Part shown: positions 9,223 through 18,614 of the stretch, piece by piece
How the letters are laid out: every line of letters begins with the position of its first letter
Position numbering within the stretch: the stretch's first letter is position 1
Assembly (NCBI GenBank): GCA_937899075.1
Contig: CALDJX010000313.1
Span: 1 to 32,492, forward strand
DNA from: an uncultured Planctomyces sp.
GTDB lineage: Bacteria > Planctomycetota > Planctomycetia > Planctomycetales > Planctomycetaceae
Direction of reading: 5' to 3'
Length of the DNA: 32,492 bases
The notes under the pieces: generated by a model
Seen by the model: the letters and a program-made list of their open reading frames with translations, nothing else
Told to the model about the DNA's origin: nothing
Database searches by the model: none
Program-made: the position numbers and the translations under genes

Positions 9223-9653
9223 CCACCCATTCGCATCTGGATCGAATGGCGGAATTCCTGCCTGAGCGGCCTCGATGTCAAGGTGGGTAGTCCGGCGAGA
9301 CTTTTTCGGTCGTAGCGGTTGTCCGGGCGCTCTGGTCGGAAACGTTGGCAGGATCCACACAGGCGTCAAAATTTGCCGCGGAGTGTGTCGATACCCTTGA
9401 GGCACGACCGGAATGTATCGCTCGTGCGAGTTGTGATGCTGGTTCTAACCGCTGAATGGTGATTCATTCTGCAGAGAGATCTGTGGCTGAGTTATCTGGA
9501 GTCGGTGAGTGAACGGCTGGCGGATCGACATGAAAGCGTCGTCTTCTAATCAGCGATGCGGTCTCGGGGCGTAGCAGGATGCTCCACCCGGATGATGCGG
9601 CAGGGTTACCGCAACAGACCAGCCTCCACACACGGATATTCAGGGAGAGAGCA
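9223..9653. other. non-coding stretch between the valS hairpins and the YHS-protein gene
   Basis: I see no gene, RNA or clear promoter in this stretch. The only usable signal is GGGAGAGAG just before GTG 9654. Confidence 0.4.
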
Positions 9654-11303
9654 GTGAGAATCGAATTCTCAGCACGAGCTTGGATGCTCAGCGCAGCTAC
9701 GGGGTTGGTGATCCTGCCATCAATGGACGTTGAGGTTCGAGCTGAATCTCCAGCGGCCGATGCGTCGGCTGGTGAGCCTCGGATGTTGATTGAGCGGCCC
9801 GCGACTCGCGAAGCCATCAGCACATCGAAGCCGGCACGAGGCCTGTTTCCAAATTTGTTCTCGTCAAAGAAGGCTGAGCCCACGGTTCAACTTCCGCCGA
9901 GAGAACCAGGCGACACTCGCAGTGAAGTACAGCGTCACCTTGACGCGTTGTACGGTCGCGACGGGCGAGACGCTCCGTCGCTGGACATCGGCCAGCCTCA
10001 GAATTCCGGTCTGAGCCAGACAGTCAAGCAGCTTCCGCAGACGAGTGCTGCTCAAGCGTCGGAAAGTGCTCCGATTCGCCAGGTCTCGTCGAACCCGTTC
10101 AAACGGTTCTTCCAGAAGATCACTCCGTTCCGTCGAGCGAAGGATTCGAATGACGAACGTCCGGAACGAGTTGAGCCTCTGTCAGCATCCGCTCGTCGTG
10201 AGCAGTTGCGGCTTCAGCAGACGCCCGTTGCTCAGCCGGCCGCCAGGCCGAAGCCAAATCTGCAACCGTCGTCTATTCCAATGAGCAACGAGGGTGTGGC
10301 CGCTGGACCTGCCTTGCCTGCACTGGACCTGCTGGTTCCGCCAGCTCCTGCACCTTCCGAACTGGCGAGCGAAGCTGTCGGAGCGTTGGAAGAGGTGAAG
10401 GCTCCAATCGCTGCTGCGGTCGCCGACCTGGATGTGAAGGCGGCTGACCTGAAGTCGACGACGGATGACGCCGCTCGGAAGCTTCCTGAGTTTCTACCAG
10501 CCGTTAAATTGCCACAGGCAACGGCTCCTCAGATTCTGACAACGGCATTGTCAGACAAACCGATCGGCTCAGAGCCTGAGTCCGCTCCGCTTTTGGGGGA
10601 CAGCGACGACCTGCTCGGCAATCCTTTCCCGGAGTTGTCCGAATCACAAGCTGACGGAACGCTCGAAGTCGCTAAACCGGCGGCTGTTGTGAAGTCGGAA
10701 AAGGCCGAAGAGAGCAGCCCTTTCAACGGTTTGAAGCTGGATGCGGAAGCGGCTGCAACTACTGTTCAGCAAACGGCAGCGGACTCGATTCCGCTCCCAC
10801 AGTTTCCTGAATTGCCAGCTCCAGCAGCACTTGCTGCTCCGGATAATGCCGCTCCGGCTGGCAGATTGCCGGAAATCACTCCGGCCGATAAGCCAGTCGT
10901 GAAATCGACCGCGCCCAGCGGTGCTCACAGCGAGAAGTTGCAGAAGATTGCCGAACGCGGCGAGCTGAATGGTCTGAAGGGTTTCTGCCCGGTTGCTCTG
11001 CGGGATTCGCGGGAACTGAAAGACGCCCGACCGTCGTTCCAGGCGGAGTTCAACGGCGATTTCTATAACTTCTCATCAGCAGAAGCCCTTGCAAAGTTCA
11101 AAGCTGATCCCGAGACGTACGCCCCTGCCGCAGGCGGTCAGGACGTCGTGTTGGCAGCCAACGAGGGGACGAATCGCGAAGGTTCGCTGGATCGAGCTGT
11201 CTGGTACCGCAACAAGCTTTACCTCTTCAGCTCGAAGGATTCCCACGAGGAGTTCGTGGCTTCGCCAGCGAAATTCGCTGTCGACCTGGCTGACGATGAG
11301 TAA
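9654..11303 (+). CDS. secreted Pro/Ala-rich protein with two C-terminal YHS-like modules
   Basis: The protein has about 549 residues. After a short basic start, a hydrophobic core (WMLSAATGLVILP) forms a signal peptide. A long low-complexity region rich in Pro, Ala, Ser and Glu follows to about residue 440. Then come two related modules. The first reads GFCPVALRDSRELKDARPSF with FYNFSSAEALAKFKADPETY. The second is a degenerate copy containing AVWYRNKLYLFSSKDSHEEF. This is the YHS pattern (Cys-Pro-Val, aromatic-x-Phe-Ser-Ser, Phe-x-x-x-Pro-x-x-Tyr), a small domain associated with metal binding, but only one Cys remains in the first module and none in the second. Metal binding is therefore uncertain. 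The frame extends back to ATG 9579; I chose GTG 9654 because GGGAGAGAG is placed correctly and the signal peptide then begins normally. The function is unknown; an envelope or periplasmic location is likely. Confidence 0.7.
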   Translation: MRIEFSARAWMLSAATGLVILPSMDVEVRAESPAADASAGEPRMLIERPATREAISTSKPARGLFPNLFSSKKAEPTVQLPPREPGDTRSEVQRHLDALYGRDGRDAPSLDIGQPQNSGLSQTVKQLPQTSAAQASESAPIRQVSSNPFKRFFQKITPFRRAKDSNDERPERVEPLSASARREQLRLQQTPVAQPAARPKPNLQPSSIPMSNEGVAAGPALPALDLLVPPAPAPSELASEAVGALEEVKAPIAAAVADLDVKAADLKSTTDDAARKLPEFLPAVKLPQATAPQILTTALSDKPIGSEPESAPLLGDSDDLLGNPFPELSESQADGTLEVAKPAAVVKSEKAEESSPFNGLKLDAEAAATTVQQTAADSIPLPQFPELPAPAALAAPDNAAPAGRLPEITPADKPVVKSTAPSGAHSEKLQKIAERGELNGLKGFCPVALRDSRELKDARPSFQAEFNGDFYNFSSAEALAKFKADPETYAPAAGGQDVVLAANEGTNREGSLDRAVWYRNKLYLFSSKDSHEEFVASPAKFAVDLADDE

Positions 11304-11365
11304 GAGATGAGAATCGGTCCTGATTTCAGAATGCATCTGCATCGGGGCGGGTGACGGAAACTTGC

Positions 11366-11406
11366 AACCGAGGTCTGAGGGTTTTTGCTCTCAGACCTCG
11401 GTTTTT
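11366..11406 (+). terminator. intrinsic terminator of the YHS-protein gene
   Basis: CCGAGGTCTGAG (11368-11379) and CTCAGACCTCGG (11390-11401) form a perfect 12-bp stem followed by five T. Flanking A-A/T-T can extend the stem. Confidence 0.92.
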
Positions 11407-11616
11407 GTGTTGGTGGTGAATTTGTTCGATATGTGTCGGTTGCGTCTTACGGGGTGGGTATTTGATTGGGTTTGTGGCGTGCGGTCGGCTTCCTGGCGGC
11501 AGACGTTGTCAGTTTGCACGGATTCGACACCTGAATCAGATTTGACAGATGGAGCATTTCGACTGCCTCATGTTGTCAACTTCTGCAATCACCGGTGTCA
11601 GAACCCCTGAATTGCA

Positions 11617-11644
11617 TTGAGATACGGTTCGGCAGTCATACAAT
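11617..11644 (+). promoter_or_regulatory. sigma70-type promoter for the SDR gene
   Basis: TTGAGA (11617-11622) and TACAAT (11639-11644) are spaced 16 nt, each 5/6 to consensus. The predicted start near 11651 gives a leader of about 140 nt before ATG 11791, in which I see no gene. The stretch 11407-11616 before it holds nothing I can identify. Confidence 0.6.
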
Positions 11645-11790
11645 GCTTTGCCGCCCGGACGGAACCAACTCGCGGACTCCTGTCAACCCCTGCCTCGCTC
11701 CAGCATCGCTTTTGCCGGGGAAGGTCTTACCGAGACCAGGTTGCGAACACATCACCCCTCACTCAACCCTTTTGTAGAGTTAAGAACGAG

Positions 11791-12936
11791 ATGAATTATC
11801 ATATCCTGCTGACCGGCGCTACGGGTCTGCTCGGAAGGTATCTCCTTCGTGACCTTCTTCTTGCGGACACTCCTGTGGCTGTCCTTGTTCGTCGTGGCCG
11901 CCGCCAAAGCGCCGCTGAACGAGTCGAAGCGATGATGTTGAGCTGGGAAGCGATGCTAGATCGTGAACTTCCTCGACCACACGTGCTCGAAGGCGACCTC
12001 ACTAAACCAAACCTCGGTCTGAGCGACGACGAGTTGGAGTGGGTCGAGAAGAACTGCGACTCGGTTCTGCACAACGCAGCCAGTCTGACTTTCATTAGTT
12101 CCGATCCCGAAGGCGAGCCTTGGATTTCAAACGTCACGGGCACACAGAACGTCCTCGACGTTTGTGAGCGGACGGGCATCAAAGACTTCCACCATGTGTC
12201 GACGTCTTACGTATGCGGTCTGCGTGACGGAGACGTCTACGAAACTGAACTCGACGAAGGGCAGGAGTGGGGCAACGACTACGAACGCAGCAAGGTTCAG
12301 GCTGAGACTCTGGTCCGTAACGCGAAGTTCCTGAGCCCTCCGACGTTCTACCGACCTGCGATCATCGTCGGTGATTCTGAAACCGGCTTCACGACCACGT
12401 TCCACGGTTTCTACGCGACTCTGCACCTTGCTTATACGCTGCAGAAATCGATGGATGCCGAGATGGGTCGCGATCGATCGATTCCGACACGAATTACTCT
12501 CGACGGTGACGAGCGAAAGAGCTTCGTTCCTGTCGATTGGGTTTCGGCGGTGACTGCTCACATTGTGACGAACCGCGAATTTCACGGTCAGACTTACCAC
12601 CTGACTCCGGACAATCCGGTTTCGGTCGGCGATATCAAGAAAGTTCTCGAGTCGGCCTACGGATTCGAGGGAGCTGTCTTCCACGGTTCTGGCAAGCCGG
12701 TTGAGGATCCCACCGAGGTCGAGGAACTCTTCTACGAGCACATTCGAGTTTACAATTCGTACTGGCGAGACGATCCGCGGTTCGATGGTTCCAACACCAA
12801 AGCCGCCGCGCCACATCTGCCGTGCCCGAACATCGATTTTGAGATGCTGCTCATGATGGCGAACAAAGCGATTGAGATGGACTTCCGCTGGAAGGAAAAA
12901 GTGCCGGCTGCGAATGTCGGTTCTACTTCGAATTAA
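11791..12936 (+). CDS. extended SDR-family oxidoreductase, thioester-reductase/fatty-acyl-reductase-like
   Basis: The 381-residue protein starts with a Rossmann dinucleotide-binding motif (ILLTGATGLLGRYLL, residues about 5-19). Further SDR marks are VLVRRGRRQSAAER, the strand DSVLHNAASLTF, the catalytic-type STSYVCG and the Tyr-x3-Lys motif in NDYERSKVQAE (near residue 170). This layout matches the extended SDRs related to thioester-reductase and male-sterility-type domains, which reduce acyl thioesters or act on lipid substrates with NAD(P)H. The substrate is not evident, and an epimerase-type activity is an alternative. A frame extending upstream to 11617 covers the promoter-like sequence, so ATG 11791 is the sensible start; the ribosome binding site is weak. 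The gene has its own promoter and terminator and so appears monocistronic. Confidence 0.82.
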   Translation: MNYHILLTGATGLLGRYLLRDLLLADTPVAVLVRRGRRQSAAERVEAMMLSWEAMLDRELPRPHVLEGDLTKPNLGLSDDELEWVEKNCDSVLHNAASLTFISSDPEGEPWISNVTGTQNVLDVCERTGIKDFHHVSTSYVCGLRDGDVYETELDEGQEWGNDYERSKVQAETLVRNAKFLSPPTFYRPAIIVGDSETGFTTTFHGFYATLHLAYTLQKSMDAEMGRDRSIPTRITLDGDERKSFVPVDWVSAVTAHIVTNREFHGQTYHLTPDNPVSVGDIKKVLESAYGFEGAVFHGSGKPVEDPTEVEELFYEHIRVYNSYWRDDPRFDGSNTKAAAPHLPCPNIDFEMLLMMANKAIEMDFRWKEKVPAANVGSTSN

Positions 12937-12968
12937 TCAGCGACTGTTTCGAGTTTGTGACGTTTCTC

Positions 12969-13000
12969 AGCCGCGATCGTTCTTCGATCGCGGCTGTTTT
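12969..13000 (+). terminator. intrinsic terminator of the SDR gene
   Basis: AGCCGCGATCG (12969-12979) and CGATCGCGGCT (12985-12995) form a perfect 11-bp stem with a TTCTT loop, followed by GTTTT. Confidence 0.88.
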
Positions 13001-13062
13001 CGTAGCACGTACCGATTTGCAGTCCTCTCGCTGGTAAGCTCGGCAACGTTCTGACGCGGTGC

Positions 13063-13126
13063 CGTGGGCCGTGATCACACATTGGCCCACGAAGAACGCA
13101 GTAACGAGTGCGCCAATCTGTGATCA
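13063..13126. repeat. nested inverted repeats upstream of hppA
   Basis: CGTGGGCC (13063-13070) pairs with GGCCCACG (13084-13091). TGATCACACATTGGC (13072-13086) also pairs with GCCAATCTGTGATCA (13112-13126), with one mismatch. The two pairings share bases and so are mutually exclusive. The element lies before the hppA promoter and could be a dispersed palindrome or a binding region. Confidence 0.55.
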
Positions 13127-13151
13127 AGGCTGCTGCCGTGCAAACAGGGCG

Positions 13152-13181
13152 TTGACAAGCTGAAATTCGCAGGGCTACACT
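13152..13181 (+). promoter_or_regulatory. sigma70-type promoter for hppA
   Basis: TTGACA (13152-13157, perfect) and TACACT (13176-13181, 4/6) are spaced 18 nt. The start would be near 13188, about 130 nt before the hppA ATG. Confidence 0.6.
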
Positions 13182-13316
13182 CGCGAGCTTGTATTCGGAC
13201 CGGTTCTAATCAGACCAGTTGTTGCGAGAAATGAATTCTCAATCGACTGGTTATCAAGTGTTGCCGTCCGAATTGAGCACGGAGCCACAAAGTTCTGCAG
13301 GAGTGGAACACCAAGG

Positions 13317-15941
13317 ATGAGCCTCACCGGATTTGCACGCCACGTCGTTCCTTGTCTCGCTTTCGTCGCGACTTTCCTTTTCTTTCTGCTGGGGTTGCCA
13401 GACGGTCTGCATGCTGCAGAAGCGGCCAGCGAAGAAGCGATTGCCGCACACGCCGCCGGCAACTCCCCGATGGTCATTGGCTGTTGGGCTGCCAGTCTGG
13501 TGGGATCGCTCATTGCCCTTTTCTTCGCACGGCGATTCTTCCTGTGGATGGTGATTCAGGACGAAGGCGACGACGAAATGGTCCGCATCGCCGAGCATGT
13601 TCGGCAGGGGGCGGACGCTTACCTCAGGCAGCAGTACCGGCTGGTCGCCGTCTTCTTTATGGTGACGTGCGTCCTGCTCGCGGTAATTGCCTACGTATTC
13701 AACGCGCAGTCGCATTGGGTGCCGTTTGCCTTTGTGACGGGCGGGTTCTTCTCTGGGCTGGCCGGCTGGTTCGGGATGAAGACCGCCACGCTGGCGAGTT
13801 CACGCACAGCGGCTGCCGCGAAGATTTCGCTCAATCAGGGACTTCAGGTCGCCTTCCGAAGCGGGGCAGTCATGGGGCTGGTCGTTGTTGGTCTCGGCCT
13901 GCTCGATATTTGCGCTTGGTTCGCTGTTCTGAACTGGATTTATCCGGCACTCCCCGGTGGACACCTGATCGGCCTCGAAGAGATCACTTTGACCATGCTG
14001 TGTTTCGGCATGGGAGCCAGTAGCCAGGCGTTGTTTGCCCGAGTCGGCGGCGGGATCTTCACCAAGGCAGCCGATGTCGGTGCAGACCTCGTGGGAAAAG
14101 TCGAAGCCGGCATCCCGGAAGACGATCCACGAAACCCGGCGACGATCGCAGACAATGTTGGTGACAACGTTGGTGACGTCGCAGGAATGGGGGCCGACCT
14201 CTACGAATCCTATTGCGGCTCGATTCTCGCCAGTGCTGCACTCGGAGTGGCTGCTTTCAGCGGCTACCCCTCCATGCAGTACATGATGGTGCTGCTGCCG
14301 ATGTTGATCGCCGCGTGCGGGATCGTCGTTTCAATTATTGGGATCTATCTGGTACGGACCGAAGACGGTGCGACTCAGAGAAATCTACTCAGCGCGATTG
14401 GACGAGGCATTAACGCCAGTAGCGTCATGGTTGCGATCGTGTCCGCTGGACTCGTTTATGTGTTACTCGTTGGTCCGTCGAGCAAAGTTGATTTCGCTGC
14501 GGATTCGGTGCTGCCTCGCGGGACGCAGTTGTTCGGTGTGTTCTGGTCGATTGTCACAGGCCTGCTTGCGGGTGTGATTATTGGTCGATGGACGGAATAC
14601 TCGACGAGCGAAGAGTTTGCTCCCACAAAGCGGATCGCCGATCAGGGAGTCACGGGGCCAGCGACAGTCATCATTGCTGGAATTGCCGAAGGATTTTACA
14701 GCGTCTGGGTGCCGATCGTCGTGATCGGTCTTGCCATTCTGGTCGCCTTCGGAGCGTGTACCGGATTCAACTATGACGACTCTCAGTTGTTCGCGATTGG
14801 CCTGTACGGCGTGGCGATTTCAGCTGTCGGAATGTTGAGCACTCTGGGAATCACACTGGCGACCGACGCTTACGGCCCAATTGCTGACAACGCGGGCGGC
14901 AACGCCGAAATGAGTCACCAGGATCCGTCAGTTCGGCAGCGTACCGACGCGTTGGACAGCCTCGGAAACACGACGGCCGCGACCGGCAAAGGGTTTGCAA
15001 TTGGCTCTGCGGCTTTGACGGCTCTGGCACTTCTCGCCGCGTACGTCGAAGAGGTTCGGGTCGGCATCGATCGCTGGGCGGAAGACTTTGATGATGCGGT
15101 GGCGGTGTCGACCAGTCTGGAAGATGCCACGGTCGTCAAAGTGGGACGGAACATCGTGGGTGTGAAGCTGGCCGAAGGAAAACACATTGAGCCGTGGCTG
15201 TTGATTCCTCGCGTTCGCCCGGAAAAAGACTCCGCGATGGACAACATGCTCAAGTCAGAAGTGGGCGGCGGCGTTCAGCACGTCAACCTGGTCGAACTCG
15301 CGAAGATCGGCGCGGTCGTCAACAATCACAAAGCGACGATCCCCGATTTTACGAAGTTCTATGACGTCACGATTATGAATCCGCGAGTGCTCGTGGGTGC
15401 GTTCATGGGCGTGATGCTGGCGTTTGTTTTCTGTGCGATGACGATGAAAGCTGTCGGCCGAGCGGCTGGCAAGATGGTGGAGGAAGTCCGGCGTCAATTC
15501 CGTGAGATACCTGGCATCATGGAAGGAACGGGTGAACCTGACTACGCATCCTGTGTCGCCATCAGTACGGTGGCGGCTCAACGGGAGATGTTGCTTCCGT
15601 CGCTGTTGGGGCTCGTCGTTCCGATCGTTGTCGGATTGCTGCTGGGCGTGGCCGGCGTGATGGGGATGCTTGCTGGCGGTCTGACTTCCGGATTTGCCGT
15701 GGCGATCATGATGGCTAATTCGGGCGGAGCTTGGGACAATGCGAAAAAGTACATTGAATCAGGGGCTCACGGCGGGAAAGGGACCGACGTCCATAAAGCG
15801 ACCGTCGTGGGTGACACGGTGGGTGATCCGTTTAAGGATACAAGTGGTCCTAGTTTGAATATTCTGATCAAACTGATGAGTATGGTGTCGGTGGTGTTCG
15901 CCGGGCTGATTGTCAAGTACTGTATCTTCAACTTCTTTTAA
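13317..15941 (+). CDS. hppA: membrane-bound cation-pumping pyrophosphatase (K+-dependent type)
   Basis: This integral membrane enzyme couples pyrophosphate hydrolysis to H+ or Na+ export. The catalytic loop [20 protein letters not shown] starts near residue 280, the second site DNAGGNAEM follows near 525, and the third is [15 protein letters not shown] near 830. Many hydrophobic helices run throughout. In the [15 protein letters not shown] segment (about 550-564) the key positions are Ala and Gly, as in K+-dependent enzymes; K+-independent ones have Lys and Thr there. At 874 residues it is longer than the usual 670-770. Most of the excess is a hydrophilic segment of about 95 residues at about 577-680, between AAYVEEV and [12 protein letters not shown]. 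The N-terminal first helix may also act as a signal sequence. H+ versus Na+ specificity cannot be decided by eye. rsfS starts 9 nt downstream. Confidence 0.95.
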   Translation: MSLTGFARHVVPCLAFVATFLFFLLGLPDGLHAAEAASEEAIAAHAAGNSPMVIGCWAASLVGSLIALFFARRFFLWMVIQDEGDDEMVRIAEHVRQGADAYLRQQYRLVAVFFMVTCVLLAVIAYVFNAQSHWVPFAFVTGGFFSGLAGWFGMKTATLASSRTAAAAKISLNQGLQVAFRSGAVMGLVVVGLGLLDICAWFAVLNWIYPALPGGHLIGLEEITLTMLCFGMGASSQALFARVGGGIFTKAADVGADLVGKVEAGIPEDDPRNPATIADNVGDNVGDVAGMGADLYESYCGSILASAALGVAAFSGYPSMQYMMVLLPMLIAACGIVVSIIGIYLVRTEDGATQRNLLSAIGRGINASSVMVAIVSAGLVYVLLVGPSSKVDFAADSVLPRGTQLFGVFWSIVTGLLAGVIIGRWTEYSTSEEFAPTKRIADQGVTGPATVIIAGIAEGFYSVWVPIVVIGLAILVAFGACTGFNYDDSQLFAIGLYGVAISAVGMLSTLGITLATDAYGPIADNAGGNAEMSHQDPSVRQRTDALDSLGNTTAATGKGFAIGSAALTALALLAAYVEEVRVGIDRWAEDFDDAVAVSTSLEDATVVKVGRNIVGVKLAEGKHIEPWLLIPRVRPEKDSAMDNMLKSEVGGGVQHVNLVELAKIGAVVNNHKATIPDFTKFYDVTIMNPRVLVGAFMGVMLAFVFCAMTMKAVGRAAGKMVEEVRRQFREIPGIMEGTGEPDYASCVAISTVAAQREMLLPSLLGLVVPIVVGLLLGVAGVMGMLAGGLTSGFAVAIMMANSGGAWDNAKKYIESGAHGGKGTDVHKATVVGDTVGDPFKDTSGPSLNILIKLMSMVSVVFAGLIVKYCIFNFF

Positions 15942-15950
15942 GAGTATTCC

Positions 15951-16409
15951 GTGTCTTCAGGAACCGTCCTCGATATGTCAGTGACCGAAAACAGTCAGGT
16001 CGACGAAAACTTAAATACCGCCAGGCTGGTAGCCCGGATCGCTGACGATTTCCGCGGAAAAGACATTCTTCTGCTCGATATGCGGCCCATCACGCCCATC
16101 GTCGACTACTTTGTCATCGTGACGGCGACCAGCCAGCGACAGATGAAGGCTCTTGGCGAAGAAGTTGCTCGCGTGATGAAAAAACGCGGCCAGCAGCGTC
16201 TTGGCGAAGAAGGCACAGATGGCGACGGCGTCTGGGTTCTGCAGGACTTCGGCGATGTCGTGCTGCACGTTTTCGCGCCGGAAGGCCGCGAGCTTTACGA
16301 CCTGGAAGGCCTCTGGGCTGACGCTCCTCGTGTGGAGTTGGAGCTGTCGCAGAATCCGTCGGCTGCTGTCTCTGACAATTCGGAAGCGGCAGACTCAGAC
16401 GTAGAATAG
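15951..16409 (+). CDS. rsfS: ribosomal silencing factor RsfS (Iojap family)
   Basis: The 152-residue protein has the RsfS core: IADDFRGKDILLLDMRPI, then VDYFVIVTATSQRQMKALGEEV, the conserved GEEGTDGDGVWVLQDFGDVV and HVFAPEGRELYDLEGLW. The family binds ribosomal protein L14 on the large subunit and blocks subunit joining when nutrients are short. I give the GTG at 15951 as start because AAGAG lies about 6 nt upstream; the ATG at 15975 is a possible alternative. The acidic tail after about residue 135 (DNSEAADSDVE) lies outside the conserved domain. The gene lies 9 nt after hppA and is probably co-transcribed with it. Confidence 0.93.
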   Translation: MSSGTVLDMSVTENSQVDENLNTARLVARIADDFRGKDILLLDMRPITPIVDYFVIVTATSQRQMKALGEEVARVMKKRGQQRLGEEGTDGDGVWVLQDFGDVVLHVFAPEGRELYDLEGLWADAPRVELELSQNPSAAVSDNSEAADSDVE

Positions 16410-16474
16410 CCGCTGTCAGTCGGAGTTCTAAGTCAGCCCGTCTCGAAACGTGCTTCCGCGATGGTTAGTTCGTC

Positions 16475-16557
16475 GGCTGGAACAAGCTCCTCGCAGTTCC
16501 GGCATGACCAAACGCGGAGCCATTCTCTGCCGGAACTGCGCGGAGCTTGTTCCAGCC
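16475..16557. repeat. long near-perfect palindrome between rsfS and argS
   Basis: The 30-nt arms 16475-16504 and 16528-16557 (starting GGCTGGAACAAGCTCC) are inverted copies with a single mismatch around a 23-nt loop. The sequence is unrelated to the other palindromes in the window. It can be read as an N-terminal extension of argS, but the family start lies downstream. Confidence 0.85.
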
Positions 16558-16631
16558 TGCGGGGTCGATTCACATTCGACGCGGGCTGGGCGACGGTAGA
16601 CTCAATTAAGTTCACAGATGTGGAATCTCTC

Positions 16632-18605
16632 ATGAGTGCACTTCAGGAAATTCGAAATCGGTTTGCTCCCGTTCTGGCCGGTCTGACAGATGACGTTGAG
16701 TCTTCGTTGAGCATGATCCGCTCGTCGCAGGATCCGAAGTTCGGCGACTTCCAGGCCAACTGCGCGATGCCTTTGGCGAAGAAGTCCGGAGTTGCACCGC
16801 GAGACCTGGCGCAGCAGATGGTCGATCAGGTTCAGCTTGACGATCTATGCGAAACGGTCGAGGTCGCTGGCCCTGGGTTCATCAACCTGAAACTGAGAAC
16901 CGACTGGTTGGAGCAGCAGGCCAGAAGGATCGTTGCTGATGATCGACTGGGTGTTCAGCAGGTCGAACCAAAGAAGATCGTAATCGACTATTCGTCGCCG
17001 AACGTCGCCAAGCCGATGCACGTCGGGCATTTGCGAAGTTCGGTGATTGGAAACTGTCTCGAACGAGTTTTGCGATTCCTTGGCCACGATGTGATTTCTG
17101 ATAATCACATCGGTGACTGGGGCACGCAGTTCGGGATGATCATTTACGGGTATGGCAACTTCGTTGACGAGAGCACCTACGCCAAAGAGCCAGTCGCAGA
17201 GTTGGCTCGCCTTTATCGATTGGTCAATCAGCTTTCTGACTACCACGATGCCTGCAGCAAGCAGCCAGCACTTGAGGAGCAGATTCGCAGTTATGGCGAC
17301 CGGATTACTGGATCTGAGTTGATGGCAGAATTTGAAAATTCAGAAACGGAGAAGAAAAAGAAAAAGAAGGCTCTCAAGAAACTTAGAAGCGAACAGGACG
17401 GCTTGCGAGAAACGCTTTCCAGTATGCAGTCAAAACTGGAAACCATCGACAGCGATTCTGAATTGAAGAAGCTGGCGACTGCTCATGCTGACATCGCTCG
17501 GCTGGCTCGTCTTGAAACTGCGAAGCTTCATTCAGGTGACGAAGGAAACCGTGCGTTGTGGGACGAGTTCCTGCCGGAGTGTCTGAAAGCTCTCGACCAT
17601 GTTTACGAGAAGTTGGGTGTGTCTTTCGACAAGACGCTCGGCGAGAGTTTTTATCAGCCCATGCTGGCGGACGTTGTCGCCAACCTGAAAGAGTCCGGGC
17701 TGGCGACGGACAGTGACGGAGCCGTCTGCGTTTTCGCGGAAGACAATGCGGCTCCGTTTATTGTGCAGAAGTCCGACGGAGCATTCACCTACGCAACGAC
17801 CGATCTGGCCACCATCCGATATCGGGTCGAAGAGTTCGGCACACAGGTCATGCTCTACGTTGTCGATACGCGGCAGAGCGAGCACTTCAAACTTCTGATG
17901 GATACGGCCAAACGCTGGGGCTACGGTGACGTCGAAATTCAGCACGTGAATTTTGGTACGGTGCTGGGCGATGACCGGCGGCCGTTCAAGACTCGGTCGG
18001 GGGATACTGTCGGTCTGGAAAGCCTGCTCGATGAGGCTGTCGCGCGAGCATACAAGATTGTTTGCGATAACGATGATGCTAAACCGAATGGACCTGAACT
18101 CGATGAGTCTGAACGACGGTCTGTGGGCGAAGCGGTCGGCATCGGCGGAATCAAGTACGCGGATCTGCACCACAATCGTGAAAGTGATTACGTCTTCAAC
18201 TGGGACAAAATGCTCGCGAAGACCGGCGACACGGCGGCCTATATTCAGTATGCGAATGCTCGAATCAACGGCATCTTTCGAAAGGGCGACATCGACCTTG
18301 AATCACTTCGATCAGATGCTGAGTCGCTGCGTTTGGAACATGCATCTGAGCGTGGATTGTTTCAGCAGATACTTTCGTTTGAAGACGCTCTTATCGTCGT
18401 CGAGCGGGAAATGCGACCGAACATGCTGACGCAGTTTCTGTTTGATACAGCCAACAGATTATCGAGTTTCTATCAGGACTGCCCGGTGCTGAAGGAAGAG
18501 GATGACGCGGTTCGAACAAGCCGGTTGCTGCTTTGCGATCTGACGTCAAGAACGCTCACGCAAGGGCTCGAACTGCTTGGGATCGACGCTCCGAAGCAGA
18601 TGTAG
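16632..18605 (+). CDS. argS: arginyl-tRNA synthetase with coiled-coil insertion
   Basis: This class I synthetase charges tRNA-Arg. The Add-1 type N-terminal domain (residues 1-115) leads to the HIGH-motif region NVAKPMHVGHLRSSVIG (HVGH near 130). The DNHIGDWGTQFGMIIYGY segment, the FKTRSGDTVGLESLLDEA loop that replaces KMSKS, and the C-terminal anticodon-binding helical domain ending LLGIDAPKQM follow. At 657 residues it exceeds the usual 550-590. The extra length is a charged, probably helical segment at about 230-300 with a Lys run (EKKKKKKALKKLRSE) and heptad-like spacing. The frame is open back to 16461 through a palindromic repeat; ATG 16632 (MSALQEIRNRFAPV) is the family-like start. Confidence 0.95.
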   Translation: MSALQEIRNRFAPVLAGLTDDVESSLSMIRSSQDPKFGDFQANCAMPLAKKSGVAPRDLAQQMVDQVQLDDLCETVEVAGPGFINLKLRTDWLEQQARRIVADDRLGVQQVEPKKIVIDYSSPNVAKPMHVGHLRSSVIGNCLERVLRFLGHDVISDNHIGDWGTQFGMIIYGYGNFVDESTYAKEPVAELARLYRLVNQLSDYHDACSKQPALEEQIRSYGDRITGSELMAEFENSETEKKKKKKALKKLRSEQDGLRETLSSMQSKLETIDSDSELKKLATAHADIARLARLETAKLHSGDEGNRALWDEFLPECLKALDHVYEKLGVSFDKTLGESFYQPMLADVVANLKESGLATDSDGAVCVFAEDNAAPFIVQKSDGAFTYATTDLATIRYRVEEFGTQVMLYVVDTRQSEHFKLLMDTAKRWGYGDVEIQHVNFGTVLGDDRRPFKTRSGDTVGLESLLDEAVARAYKIVCDNDDAKPNGPELDESERRSVGEAVGIGGIKYADLHHNRESDYVFNWDKMLAKTGDTAAYIQYANARINGIFRKGDIDLESLRSDAESLRLEHASERGLFQQILSFEDALIVVEREMRPNMLTQFLFDTANRLSSFYQDCPVLKEEDDAVRTSRLLLCDLTSRTLTQGLELLGIDAPKQM

Positions 18606-18614
18606 GGAACCTTC

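Noticed and set aside
11595-11777. Short ORFs upstream of the SDR gene as a leader peptide
   Set aside because: They overlap the promoter-like sequence or lack ribosome binding sites and any amino-acid bias, and no terminator hairpin follows.
16461-16631. Extended N-terminus of ArgS from ATG 16461
   Set aside because: The extra 57 codons run through a palindromic repeat and precede the family-typical start MSALQEIRNRFAPV.
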